The translations under genes were made by a program, and so were the position numbers. This document shows positions 48,150 through 56,191 of a stretch of DNA of 64,000 nucleotides, piece after piece (the stretch's first letter is position 1; every line of letters begins with the position of its first letter). The stretch comes from Sva-07 sp963747375 (GTDB lineage Bacteria > Actinomycetota > Acidimicrobiia > Acidimicrobiales > Ilumatobacteraceae), in NCBI GenBank assembly GCA_963747375.1, contig CAVVFL010000011.1:310001-374000 (forward strand), read 5' to 3'. The notes below the pieces were generated by a model that was given only the letters and a program-made list of their open reading frames with translations, was not told the origin of the DNA and made no database searches.

Positions 48150-48162
48150 GGTGTCGGACACC
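48150..48162. promoter_or_regulatory. Palindrome GGTGTCGGACACC between hyhB and selO
   Basis: GGTGTC-G-GACACC, a perfect 6+1+6 palindrome in the divergent promoter region, 29 bases before the selO ATG and 53 bases upstream of hyhB. Could be an operator for either gene. Confidence 0.35.
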
Positions 48163-48191
48163 AAGCGATACATGGTTCGTAGGCTGGAGGA

Positions 48192-49682
48192 ATGTCTGTC
48201 GCCGCCGGCCCACGTTTCGACCTCGACGACTCCTTCGCCCGAGAACTGGTCGGCCTGTACGAACCGTGGGCGCCGGTCCCGGTCGCCGACCCTTCGCTGC
48301 TCGTCCTCAACGAGCGGTTCGCGGGTGTGCTCGGGCTCGACGTCGAGGCGCTTCGCTCCCCCGATGGCCTCGCCGTGCTCGCCGGCAACTCGGTGCCCGA
48401 GGGTGTGACCACGCTTGCCCAGGCCTACGCCGGTCACCAGTTCGGCGGCTACTCGCCGCGACTCGGCGACGGTCGTGCGCTGCTCCTCGGTGAGTTCGTG
48501 GACGGTGACGGTGCGCGTCGAGATCTCCACCTCAAGGGATCTGGCCGTACCCCGTTCGCGCGTGGCGGCGACGGCCGCGCTGCCGTCGGTCCGATGCTGC
48601 GCGAATACCTGATGAGCGAAGCGATGCATGCGCTCGGGATCCCGACGACTCGGTCGCTCGCCGTCGTCGCCACCGGCGAGTCGATCATCCGCGAGGTCGA
48701 AGGTCGTCATGTGCACGTTCCCGGCGCGGTCCTGGCGCGGGTGGCCTCGAGCCACCTGCGCGTCGGCACGTTCCAGTACGCCTCCGCGACCGGCGACCTC
48801 GAGCTGTTGCGCACGCTCGCCCACTACGCCATCGCCCGGCACGCCCCCGGCGCGGCCGAATCGGAGAACCCCGCGCTCGCGCTGTTCGATCACGTCGTCG
48901 GGGTCCAGTCGTCGCTCGTGGCTCAGTGGATGTCCGTCGGCTTCATCCACGGTGTGATGAACACCGACAACACGACGATCTCGGGCGAGACGATCGACTA
49001 CGGGCCGTGTGCCTTCATGGACGCGTACGACCCGGCGACGGTGTTCAGTTCGATCGACCACGGCGGACGGTACGCGTACGGCAACCAGCCGGCGATCATG
49101 ACGTGGAACCTCGCCCGCCTCGCCGAGGCGATGCTGCCACTCTTCGATGACGACACCGATGCCGCGATCGAGCTGGCAACCTCCGCCCTGCAGAGCTTCC
49201 CGGTCCGATTCCAGGAGGCGTGGAGCGCCGAGATGCACACGAAGCTCGGGCTTCGTGCGGATGCACTCGGTGGCGACGAGTTGATCGGCGAGCTCCTGGC
49301 GCTGATGGGCGAGCAGCGCGTCGACTACACCTCGTGTCTGCGTTCGCTGTCGTCGCTCGTCCGCGGCGATCCGGACCCGGCCCGGTCGCTGTTCGCCGAG
49401 CCGGAGGCCCTCGATGGGTGGGCCGAACGCTGGCTCGCCGGAATGGGTGACGACCGAGCGACGATCGCCGACTCGATGGACCGTGCGAACCCGATCTACA
49501 TCCCGCGCAATCACGTGGTCGAAGAGGTGCTGACGGCCGCGAGTTGGGGCGACGTGCAGGCGTTCGACGACCTGATCGACGTCGTGACCCAGCCGTTCGA
49601 GCAGCGACCCGGCCTGGAGCGCTACGCCCAGCCGGCATCGCCCGACGACAGCGCCACCTATCGAACGTTCTGCGGCACCTGA
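48192..49682 (+). CDS. selO: SelO-type protein adenylyltransferase (pseudokinase)
   Basis: A 496-residue SelO/YdiU-family enzyme that transfers AMP from ATP to protein hydroxyls and is linked to redox stress. Seen: QAYAGHQFGGYSPRLGDGRALLLGE, LHLKGSGRTPFARGGDGRA, REYLMSEAMHALGIPTTRSLA, GFIHGVMNTDNTTISGETIDYGPCAFMD (kinase-like catalytic and metal-binding loops) and the C-terminal redox cysteine in TYRTFCGT, which replaces selenocysteine of animal SelO. Length and ends are normal. AGGAATG start with GGAGG. Divergent from the hydrogenase operon, sharing its 95-base promoter region. Confidence 0.95.
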   Translation: MSVAAGPRFDLDDSFARELVGLYEPWAPVPVADPSLLVLNERFAGVLGLDVEALRSPDGLAVLAGNSVPEGVTTLAQAYAGHQFGGYSPRLGDGRALLLGEFVDGDGARRDLHLKGSGRTPFARGGDGRAAVGPMLREYLMSEAMHALGIPTTRSLAVVATGESIIREVEGRHVHVPGAVLARVASSHLRVGTFQYASATGDLELLRTLAHYAIARHAPGAAESENPALALFDHVVGVQSSLVAQWMSVGFIHGVMNTDNTTISGETIDYGPCAFMDAYDPATVFSSIDHGGRYAYGNQPAIMTWNLARLAEAMLPLFDDDTDAAIELATSALQSFPVRFQEAWSAEMHTKLGLRADALGGDELIGELLALMGEQRVDYTSCLRSLSSLVRGDPDPARSLFAEPEALDGWAERWLAGMGDDRATIADSMDRANPIYIPRNHVVEEVLTAASWGDVQAFDDLIDVVTQPFEQRPGLERYAQPASPDDSATYRTFCGT

Positions 49683-49727
49683 GAATTCAGGGAGTGATCG
49701 TTCCAGAACCCTGGTGGTGTTTCCGTC

Positions 49728-49802
49728 ATGGCCCGGCCGAGGGAATTCGACGAACGAGTGGTGCTCGACGCTATTCGAGACGAATGCTGGGATCCTCGTC
49801 TG
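49728..49802 (+). pseudogene. Truncated TetR-family N-terminus (remnant)
   Basis: The frame from ATG 49728 reads MARPREFDERVVLDAIRDEC, the very typical first helix of TetR regulators (consensus MARPREFDxxxxLDAAxxxFW). After WDPRL the helix-turn-helix that should follow is missing and the frame continues into sequence antisense to the VapC gene. Only about 25 codons remain, next to a toxin-antitoxin module, so it looks like a deletion or insertion scar. Confidence 0.5.
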
Positions 49803-49838
49803 GCGCCGATCGGGGTCACGGGTCGTACGTGGTTCCGG

Positions 49839-50249
49839 TCACGCCACGTAGTCGTGCCGGATGCTCAGCATCGAGTAGGTCGCAGCGGCTCGGCGATCGC
49901 GGGTCAACAAGATCCGCTCGTCGCTGGCGGCGGTGAGACCGATGAGCGCGTCGTAGATGGCACCGGCGGCAATGCCGGCGGCGGCGAGCTCGTCGACCAG
50001 ACCGATCCATCGCTCGACCGGGAGCGGCACCGGCGTGCCGAAGCCGGAGCGGATGAGTCGGGCGGCGTCGCTCGGCGACAGCCGCGCATCGCCGGGCAGG
50101 CGAGTGAGCACCGAATAGGTCTCGAGCGCGGAGTGGGTGGCCAGTACGACGTCACGATCCGCCGTCGCGATCGTGCACAGCTCGTGAGCCGGATGACTCG
50201 CCACCATCGCCGGCACCGCCACGCTCGTATCCACGAGCCAGCGGCTCAC
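49839..50249 (-). CDS. vapC: PIN-domain ribonuclease toxin (VapC-like)
   Basis: A 136-residue PIN-domain protein. Acidic residues of the RNase site are seen in WLVDTSVAVPAM (first Asp), ALETYSVLTRL (Glu) and AIYDALIGLTA (Asp), with DERILLTRDRRA near the end supplying the last Asp. VapC toxins cut tRNA or rRNA when not bound by their antitoxin. The start overlaps the antitoxin stop (ATGA), typical of a type II module. Possible use: plasmid-like stabilisation or stress-induced growth arrest. Confidence 0.92.
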   Translation of the reverse strand: MSRWLVDTSVAVPAMVASHPAHELCTIATADRDVVLATHSALETYSVLTRLPGDARLSPSDAARLIRSGFGTPVPLPVERWIGLVDELAAAGIAAGAIYDALIGLTAASDERILLTRDRRAAATYSMLSIRHDYVA

Positions 50250-50482
50250 CGGCGGATCGAGTCGACGAGATCGAAGATGTCGTCGTCGGAGATGGGGGTG
50301 TCGCTGACCGCGACGAGACGGCCATCTCGCTCTTCGATCCGTGCTGTTCTTCCTGTTGGCGCGATGTGGAGGCCGTCGCCGTACAACGAGATGTCGACCT
50401 TGCCGCCGGGCATGAGGCCGAGGCGGTCGCGCAGTTGCTTCGGCACCACGATGCGGCCGACCGAATCGATGGTCGTCTCCAT
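50246..50482 (-). CDS. vapB: AbrB/MazE-type antitoxin (VapB-like)
   Basis: A 78-residue antitoxin. The swapped-hairpin AbrB DNA-binding domain is METTIDSVGRIVVPKQLRDRLG and MPGGKVDISLYGDGLHI; the C-terminal part (SDTPISDDDIFDLVDSIRR) would wrap the toxin. ATG 50482 is chosen because the domain begins there; the longer in-frame upstream extension is Ala/Pro-rich and unlikely. The antitoxin precedes and overlaps the toxin gene, and would repress its own operon. Confidence 0.92.
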   Translation of the reverse strand: METTIDSVGRIVVPKQLRDRLGLMPGGKVDISLYGDGLHIAPTGRTARIEERDGRLVAVSDTPISDDDIFDLVDSIRR

Positions 50483-50564
50483 TGGGAACACGCTACCACT
50501 TCGATCCCTTTTGGCTCGAGCCGCCGTACGAGGTGTCACGTTCGACCCGGCACCGTGTGACGGT

Positions 50565-51497
50565 TCAGCGGGCGACGCGGAAGCCGATGTTGCCGGTGGC
50601 GCTGTCGGGAGTGTTGGCGCTGCGGGCACCCACGCGGTAGCGGGTGCAGTACGAGTCGTGGCACAGGTACGAACCGCCGCGCATCACGCGGTGAGTGCCA
50701 CCGGGAGGGCCGCCCGGGTTCACGCGGGGCGACTTCTTCTCGCTCTCCCGGTAGGTCGCGGGGTCGAACCAGTCGGCGCACCATTCCCACACGTTGCCGG
50801 TCATCTCGTACAGCCCGAACCCGTTCGGTGGGAACGAGCCGACCGGGGCCGTGCCCGCGAAGCCGTCCGCGCCGTTGTTCTCCTCGGGGAACGTCCCCTG
50901 GAACACGTTCATCAGGTGGACGCCGTCAGGTTCGAGGTCGTCGCCCCACGGGAACCGCCGGCGATCGAGCCCGCCGCGAGCGGCATATTCCCATTCGGCC
51001 TCGGTCAACAGGCGCGTGCCGCTCCAGCGGCAGTAGGCCATCGCGTCGTTCCACGTGATGTGGATCACCGGGTGGTCGAGCGCGTCCTCGAAGGTGGTGT
51101 GCGGGCCGGCCGGGTGGCGCCAGTCGGACCCTTCGACCTGCCGCCACCAGGGTGCTGCAGCCACGCCGCGGGTCGGTGGGTAGTCGTCGGGCAGCAGCCC
51201 GCCGAACACGAACGACCACTGGTCGGCCTCGGCGAGGGTGACGTAGCCCGTGGCGTCGCAGAACGTCGCGTAGTCGGCGTTGGTGACCGTCGTGGGAGCG
51301 ATCGAGAAGGCCCCGAGCTGCACCCGGTGGACCGGCCCCTCACCGTCGTCGGCGTAGCCGTCGTCGGGCGGTGCACCCATCCAGAATTCGCCGCCGGGCA
51401 GTTCGACGAGTTCGACCTCAGCCGCGCCGCGTGCTGCTCGCTGTTGGTCCGAACGCTTCGATGGCGATTCGTTCGACGGAGAACAACACGCACTCAT
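50565..51497 (-). CDS. Formylglycine-generating enzyme (sulfatase-modifying factor)
   Basis: A 310-residue FGE-sulfatase domain protein that uses O2 to oxidise the active-site cysteine of sulfatases to formylglycine. Family motifs: PGGEFWMGA, WNDAMAYCRWSGTRLLTEAEWEYAAR, NVWEWCADWF, RVMRGGSYLC and SANTPDSATGNIGFRV. The catalytic copper-binding cysteines are both present in SYLCHDSYCTRYR (C279 and C284), so this is a true aerobic FGE rather than a look-alike. The arylsulfatase at 61757 has the CSPTR target motif and is a plausible client 11 kb away. Divergent from the heliorhodopsin gene. Confidence 0.94.
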   Translation of the reverse strand: MSACCSPSNESPSKRSDQQRAARGAAEVELVELPGGEFWMGAPPDDGYADDGEGPVHRVQLGAFSIAPTTVTNADYATFCDATGYVTLAEADQWSFVFGGLLPDDYPPTRGVAAAPWWRQVEGSDWRHPAGPHTTFEDALDHPVIHITWNDAMAYCRWSGTRLLTEAEWEYAARGGLDRRRFPWGDDLEPDGVHLMNVFQGTFPEENNGADGFAGTAPVGSFPPNGFGLYEMTGNVWEWCADWFDPATYRESEKKSPRVNPGGPPGGTHRVMRGGSYLCHDSYCTRYRVGARSANTPDSATGNIGFRVAR

Positions 51498-51579
51498 GAG
51501 CGCCAGCTTGACACAGGCAGCGAAGAATGATTCCAGGCCGATCGTTCATCCTCGAACGCATTCGGGCAGGATCGTCGAC

Positions 51580-52407
51580 ATGACCACCAAGATCACCGAC
51601 AGCGGACACAACCCGCGCGCGCCCCAGCCCGCCACGGAGGAACCGATCGTTGCGACGGGCGTGACGCCTGAGCGTCTCGCCAACCTGCGCATCTGGAACC
51701 TCGGGCTCACGATTCTCCATGCGGTGCAGGCCGTACTGATCGTCATCCTGTCCGGCGACTTCGTGATCCAGATCGTGTCGACGTTTCCCGAGGGTCCACC
51801 CGGGACCCGCGTCCCTCCGTCGGAACCGTTGTTCGACGTCCGCATCAGCTTCGCGATCGCGATGTTCCTGCTGCTCGCTGCGGTCGACCACTTCGTCACC
51901 GGCACCGTCGCCCGGGGCACCTACGAGCGCGACCTGCGCGGCGGCATCAACCGGTTCCGCTGGATCGAGTACTCGTTCAGCGCGACGATCATGGTGTTGC
52001 TGATCGGCTTCTACAGCGGCATCACCAACATCACCGCGGTGATCGCCGTCGCCGGTGCAAACGTGGCGATGATCCTGTTCGGCTGGCTGCAGGAACGGAT
52101 GAACCCGCCCGGTCGCACCTCCACGACGATGATGCCGTTCTGGTTCGGCACGATCGCCGGCATCGCCCCATGGATCGCGATCGCCGTGCAGATCATCGGT
52201 TCGAAGACGGTGCCCGGCTTCGTCTACGGCATCGTGATCGTGCAGTTCGTGCTGTTCTTCAGCTTCGGCCTCAACCAGTGGTTGCAGTACCGGAGCCTCG
52301 GCAAGTGGACCGACTACATCTACGGCGAGAAGGCCTACCTCGTCCTCAGCCTCGCCGCGAAGTCACTGCTCGCCTGGCAGATCTACTTCCCCAGCTTGGA
52401 CTCCTGA
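51580..52407 (+). CDS. Heliorhodopsin
   Basis: A 275-residue seven-helix retinal protein of the heliorhodopsin family, which has inverted topology compared with type 1 rhodopsins. Diagnostic stretches: NRFRWIEYSFSATIMVLLIG in the third helix, with E130 as the Schiff-base counter-ion, and GEKAYLVLSLAAKSLLAWQIY in the seventh, with K261 as the retinal lysine. LNQWLQYRSLGKW before helix 7 is also typical. Helices 1, 2, 4, 5 and 6 are easily seen (ILHAVQAVLIVILSG, ISFAIAMFLLLAAVDHF, and so on). These are light sensors or regulators rather than strong pumps. No retinal-synthesis gene is in the window. A small two-helix membrane protein lies convergent. Confidence 0.95.
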   Translation: MTTKITDSGHNPRAPQPATEEPIVATGVTPERLANLRIWNLGLTILHAVQAVLIVILSGDFVIQIVSTFPEGPPGTRVPPSEPLFDVRISFAIAMFLLLAAVDHFVTGTVARGTYERDLRGGINRFRWIEYSFSATIMVLLIGFYSGITNITAVIAVAGANVAMILFGWLQERMNPPGRTSTTMMPFWFGTIAGIAPWIAIAVQIIGSKTVPGFVYGIVIVQFVLFFSFGLNQWLQYRSLGKWTDYIYGEKAYLVLSLAAKSLLAWQIYFPSLDS

Positions 52408-52412
52408 GGGAG

Positions 52413-52658
52413 TCAGGCCGTGGTCGCCACCGCCTGCGGCCGAGGCCGACGAAGGCGATGCAGCATCAGATGGCCGGCGATCCAGATCGAGGCGATGACC
52501 GGACCGTAGACGAGGAGCGTCGACTCGGCCTGAGCGCGCTCGGTGCCGAACATCATGACGGCGTGCGGCACGAGGAATGGCAGCAGGACAAGTGCCGCCC
52601 ACCAAGCGTGTGCTCGCCAGGTGACCCAGGGATGGGCCGGGAGTTGGTCGGTCGCCAT
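52413..52658 (-). CDS. Small two-helix membrane protein
   Basis: An 81-residue protein with two hydrophobic helices (AWWAALVLLPFLVPHAVMMFG and LLVYGPVIASIWIAGHLML) and a basic Pro/Arg tail (HRLRRPRPQAV). No family recognised. ATG 52658 is preferred over a 17-residue upstream extension. It converges on the heliorhodopsin gene with a 5-base gap; a functional link is possible but unsupported. Confidence 0.6.
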   Translation of the reverse strand: MATDQLPAHPWVTWRAHAWWAALVLLPFLVPHAVMMFGTERAQAESTLLVYGPVIASIWIAGHLMLHRLRRPRPQAVATTA

Positions 52659-52720
52659 GAGCGTCCATCGGCAGATCCGGCTCGAACTTGAGGGGAAGAT
52701 GGACCGCACCGACGTTCCGT

Positions 52721-52771
52721 GTTTGCGGCGCAGTTTCGGGGCAACGGCTCACCGCAATCGCGTCGCAAACG
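52721..52771. repeat. Possible decayed copy of the 52-base palindrome
   Basis: Only the outer arms GTTTGCG(G) and CGCAAACG are kept at the right distance; the central GTTGG/CCAAC is not. Lies between the divergent small membrane protein and SGNH hydrolase genes. Confidence 0.35.
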
Positions 52772-52807
52772 GAGGTTGGGGGCAGGGCCCGTACGCTCGG
52801 CGGCACC

Positions 52808-53956
52808 ATGCGATCGATCGACCTGCTCACGACCGACTCACCCGTGCGACTGGCCGGGATCGTCGACCTCGATCATGGCGCCACCGGCGCGACCACGCAG
52901 CGGCTTCCGGCGTGGGCGCGGGCGCAGATCATCGATCCGGCGATCACGGCGATGTCGTCGATGCCGTCGGGAGGGCGCCTGGAGATGGTCACCGACAGTT
53001 CCGAGATCGAACTCGATCTGCTTCCGACCCGCATCGAGCTGCCCGGCAGCGCTCCCGCGCCGGCGACGGTCGACCTGGTGATCGACGGCGACGTGATCAC
53101 GACGGCCACCACCGAGGCCGGTCATGTCATCCGCGTGCAGATGCCACCGTCGAGGGATTTCGAGTTCATTGGCGGTGAGGCCACGACGATCCGATTCGAC
53201 GGGTTGCCGAACGGGACCAAGCGTGTCGAGATCTGGCTGCCGCACAACGCATCGGTCGAACTGCAGGCACTGCGCGTGGATGACGATGCGACCGTCGTCG
53301 CGCCACCCGAACCCACCCGACGATGGGTGCACTACGGCAGCTCGATCAGCCACTGCATGGGGGCCGACCAGCCCACCGGAGTCTGGCCCGCCATCGCAGC
53401 TCGGGCCGCGGGCGTCGACCTGTTCAGCCTCGGCATCGCCGGGCAGTGCCAGCTCGACCAGTTCGCCGCCCGCACGATTCGCGACCTGCCGGCCGACCTG
53501 ATCAGCCTCAAGCTCGGCATCAACGTCGTCAACGCCGACAGCATGCGCGAGCGCACGTTCGTGCCCGCCGTGCACGGGCTGCTCGACACGATTCGTGACG
53601 GCCACCCGGACACGCCGATCCTCGTGATCAGCCCCATCGTGTGCCCTGCGGCCGAGGAACATCCCGGCCCGACCGTGCCCACCGACGACGGGCTGTTCGG
53701 CGTGATCGAGCGGCCCGACGAGCTCGCCGTCGGAGCCTTGACGCTCGCGCGGATACGCGAGCTGCTCCAGTCAGTCGTGGCGAGCCGCACGAACAGCGGC
53801 GACGCCAACCTTCACTATCTGCACGGCTTCGAGTTGTTCGGCCCCGACGAGGCCGACGACCTGCCCGACGGCCTCCACCCCTCCGCCGCCGGCTACCTCC
53901 TCATCGGCGAACGCTTCCACGCCGCCGCCTTCTCCCCCGGCGCCCCCTTCGCCTGA
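52808..53956 (+). CDS. SGNH/GDSL-type hydrolase with N-terminal beta domain
   Basis: A 382-residue protein. Residues 1-170 form a beta-rich N-terminal domain (like that of CE2/CE3-type carbohydrate esterases). The SGNH domain follows: HYGSSISHCMGA (nucleophile Ser in block I), IAGQCQLDQF (block II Gly), LKLGINVVN (block III, Asn) and LPDGLHPSAAGYLLIGE (block V, Asp and His). No signal peptide, so it is probably cytoplasmic. It could deacylate a sugar or small ester. Copy C of the palindromic repeat starts 47 bases after its stop. Confidence 0.88.
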   Translation: MRSIDLLTTDSPVRLAGIVDLDHGATGATTQRLPAWARAQIIDPAITAMSSMPSGGRLEMVTDSSEIELDLLPTRIELPGSAPAPATVDLVIDGDVITTATTEAGHVIRVQMPPSRDFEFIGGEATTIRFDGLPNGTKRVEIWLPHNASVELQALRVDDDATVVAPPEPTRRWVHYGSSISHCMGADQPTGVWPAIAARAAGVDLFSLGIAGQCQLDQFAARTIRDLPADLISLKLGINVVNADSMRERTFVPAVHGLLDTIRDGHPDTPILVISPIVCPAAEEHPGPTVPTDDGLFGVIERPDELAVGALTLARIRELLQSVVASRTNSGDANLHYLHGFELFGPDEADDLPDGLHPSAAGYLLIGERFHAAAFSPGAPFA

Positions 53957-54002
53957 CCCCGGCTCGTTCCCCCACCCATCCCACCCCACCCGTTCCCATC
54001 CC

Positions 54003-54054
54003 GGTTTGCGTTGCGGTTCTGTTGGCCCGTCCCAACAGAACCGCAACACAAACC
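54003..54054 (+). repeat. 52-base palindromic intergenic repeat, copy C (most perfect)
   Basis: Arms of 23 bases pair with a single mismatch around the six-base centre CCCGTC; outer ends GGTTTG and CAAACC, inner ends GTTGG and CCAAC. Between the SGNH hydrolase stop and the amidase start. Confidence 0.8.
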
Positions 54055-54096
54055 GAGAGTGAGAGTGAGACAGAGGAGGACGCCTACCATCGGCGG

Positions 54097-55485
54097 ATGG
54101 ACGTTCGGATGACGGCGGAGCGGATACGCAGCGGGGACATCTCGGCGCGGGAGGCGGTCCAGAACTCGCTCGACCGGGTCGCGGCGACACAGGACGCCCT
54201 CAATGCATTCGTGTACGTCGACGCCGAGGGTGCGCTCGCCGCAGCCGACGCGGTCGATCGCGCCCGCGGCACCGGTGCGGCGCTCGGCCCGCTCGCCGGG
54301 GTGCCGTTCGGGGTGAAGGATCTCGAGGACTGCGCCGGCATGCCGACCACCCGCGGCTCGCGCTGGTACGCCGACGCCGCGCCCGCGGAGCGCGACGACA
54401 TCCACGTCGCCCGCCTGCGCGCTGCCGGCGCGATTCCGATCGGCAAGACCGCGGCGCCCGAGTTCGGTGCGTTCGGCTACACCGCCAGCCCGCTCCACGG
54501 GGTGACCCGGAACCCGTGGAACACCGAGCGCACGCCGGGTGGTTCGAGTGGTGGCACCGCCGCGTCGGTCTCAGCCGGCGCGATCCCGTTCGGCACGGCG
54601 AGCGACGGCGGCGGATCGATCCGCGGTCCGGCCGCATCGTGCGGACTCCCGGGGCTGAAGCCGACGTACGGCCGAATCCCCACCTTCGGCGTCACCCGCC
54701 ACGCCCAGAACGCGGTGAACTTCGCGCTCGCCACCACGATCGCCGACACGGCGCTGCTGTTCGATCTCACCGTCGGCCCCGACATGCGTGACCGCACGAG
54801 CCTCCCTGCGCCCGGCATCGAGCTACAGCCGCCGCGATCGACACGCTGGACGTGTCCGGGTTGCGCGCTGCGTGGTCGCCCGATCTCGGCTTCGTCACGA
54901 TGGACCCCGAGGTCGAGTCGATCACCCAGCGGGCGAGTGACACGCTCGTCGACGCGGCCGGGCTCGTCGACACGGGTCTCGACGTGGCAGATCGACGACT
55001 TCATTCGCATCTACGCCTTCATGGAGTCGGCCGACCAGTTCGTCGACGTGCCGCCCGACTGGGAGGAGCGCCTCGATGAACTCGACCCGCTCGTCGTCGG
55101 TGGGTGGCGCCGCAGCAAGGACGTCACCCTGCCGCAGTTCGCCAAGGTCGAACAGGCGCGGCGGGGCCTGGAGATGCAGGTCGCCGAACTCTTCGACGAC
55201 ATCGACGTGCTGATCACGCCCACCAACCCGTGCGCGCCGTTCGCCGCCGAGGGGCCGATGCCGACCGAGATCGGCGGCCAGCGCTGTCACGCCGGCACCG
55301 CGGCGCTGCTGACGATGTTCGCCAACGTGGCCAATCTCCCGGCGATCACGGTGCCGGCCGGACTCACAGCGGACGGCCTCCCGATCGGGTTGATGATCAC
55401 CGCCCGGCGGCACCGCGAGGACATCTGTCTCCGCCTCGCCCGCATCTTCGAGCAGGCCGCCCCCTGGCCCCTTCACGCCCCCTGA
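54097..55485 (+). CDS. Amidase-signature enzyme, two compensating frameshifts
   Basis: Amidase-signature hydrolase of about 462 residues with the Ser-cisSer-Lys triad: K74 in GVPFGVKDLED, the cis-Ser in TPGGSSGGTAASV (150/151) and nucleophile S174 in DGGGSIRGPAAS. Between about 54820 and 54985 the frame is shifted; the true sequence there is the frame reading AIDTLDVSGLRAAWSPDLGFVTMDPEVE, which is normal for the family. The frame then returns to IDDFIRIYAFMES, and the C-terminus (NVANLPAITVPAGLTADGLPIGLMI) is intact. Two opposite indels 165 bases apart restore the frame. Substrate could be an aryl or alkyl amide. Confidence 0.9.
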   Translation: MDVRMTAERIRSGDISAREAVQNSLDRVAATQDALNAFVYVDAEGALAAADAVDRARGTGAALGPLAGVPFGVKDLEDCAGMPTTRGSRWYADAAPAERDDIHVARLRAAGAIPIGKTAAPEFGAFGYTASPLHGVTRNPWNTERTPGGSSGGTAASVSAGAIPFGTASDGGGSIRGPAASCGLPGLKPTYGRIPTFGVTRHAQNAVNFALATTIADTALLFDLTVGPDMRDRTSLPAPGIELQPPRSTRWTCPGCALRGRPISASSRWTPRSSRSPSGRVTRSSTRPGSSTRVSTWQIDDFIRIYAFMESADQFVDVPPDWEERLDELDPLVVGGWRRSKDVTLPQFAKVEQARRGLEMQVAELFDDIDVLITPTNPCAPFAAEGPMPTEIGGQRCHAGTAALLTMFANVANLPAITVPAGLTADGLPIGLMITARRHREDICLRLARIFEQAAPWPLHAP

Positions 55486-55501
55486 CCCCTCCCCCCCTGG
55501 A

Positions 55502-55553
55502 CGTTTGCGGCGCGATTTCGTTGGCCCGTCCCAACCGAAGTGCAACGCAAACG
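55502..55553 (+). repeat. 52-base palindromic intergenic repeat, copy D
   Basis: Outer arms CGTTTGCG and CGCAAACG, centre GTTGG-CCCGTC-CCAAC; 17 of 23 arm positions pair. Identical to copy E at 55575. Confidence 0.8.
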
Positions 55554-55574
55554 GAATGGGTGACTTCCCCTGGA

Positions 55575-55626
55575 CGTTTGCGGCGCGATTTCGTTGGCCC
55601 GTCCCAACCGAAGTGCAACGCAAACG
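55575..55626 (+). repeat. 52-base palindromic intergenic repeat, copy E
   Basis: Exact copy of the element at 55502, in the second 73-base tandem unit. It ends 18 bases before the stop of the convergent methyltransferase gene. Confidence 0.8.
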
Positions 55627-55644
55627 GAATGGGTGACTCGCGCG

Positions 55645-56112
55645 TCAGTGGGTGGGCCAGCCGGGGACGAACCGAGGGGTGTGCGAGGCGTACTCGGCGT
55701 AGTCGGGGTAGTGCTCGCGAAGTTGCGCTTCCTCCCAGCGGGCCTTGCGGTCGAAGAACACGACGGTCACGATCGCAACCGCCAGCGTGACGAAACTGCC
55801 GGACCGCAGCGTCAGCCCCGCGACGATCAACAGCACGCCGGTGTAGATCGGATGCCGGACGTACCGGTAGAGCCCACCGGTGATCAGCTGACCGCGAGCA
55901 TTCGGCACGGGCGTCGGCGTCAGGCCACGGCCGAGCCGCAGCGACGCCACGATCATCAGGACGAACCCGGCGACCACCAACACCTGTCCGACCATCCAGA
56001 CCCCCGACGGTGTCGGCCAGTCGTCACGTCCCGGCAGCAGCACCAGGGCGACGAGCAGCATGACCTGTCCGGCCACGAATGCCCATCCCACCGTCCGACG
56101 ATCCACCACCAC
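55645..56112 (-). CDS. Isoprenylcysteine/phospholipid methyltransferase-like membrane protein
   Basis: A 155-residue integral membrane protein with about four helices and the PEMT/ICMT signature: GLYRYVRHPIYTGVLLIVAG plus the C-terminal EEAQLREHYPDYAEYASHTPRFVP. These motifs bind S-adenosylmethionine at the membrane face. Substrate unknown (phospholipid, thiol or other). The start is one of three consecutive GTG codons at 56112-56104; the first is listed but the third is equally likely. Confidence 0.88.
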   Translation of the reverse strand: MVVDRRTVGWAFVAGQVMLLVALVLLPGRDDWPTPSGVWMVGQVLVVAGFVLMIVASLRLGRGLTPTPVPNARGQLITGGLYRYVRHPIYTGVLLIVAGLTLRSGSFVTLAVAIVTVVFFDRKARWEEAQLREHYPDYAEYASHTPRFVPGWPTH

Positions 56113-56191
56113 GATCGTACGGTCCGCAGAACCCAGGGCGATGAGCGCACAGCCGGCATGCGGGCCGCTGGCTCATCGCACTCACCTGTGG

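Larger units (their letters stand above)
55494..55638 (+). repeat. Tandem duplication of a 73-base unit carrying the palindrome
   Basis: Two copies offset by exactly 73 bases (CCCCTGGACGTTTGCGG begins at 55494 and 55567), identical through GGAATGGGTGACT. Each contains one 52-base palindrome. It fills the 159-base gap between the convergent amidase and methyltransferase genes. Confidence 0.9.

Noticed and set aside
49728..51530. 600-codon plus-strand frame
   Set aside because: Only its first 25 codons resemble a protein (TetR); the rest is antisense to vapC, vapB and FGE.
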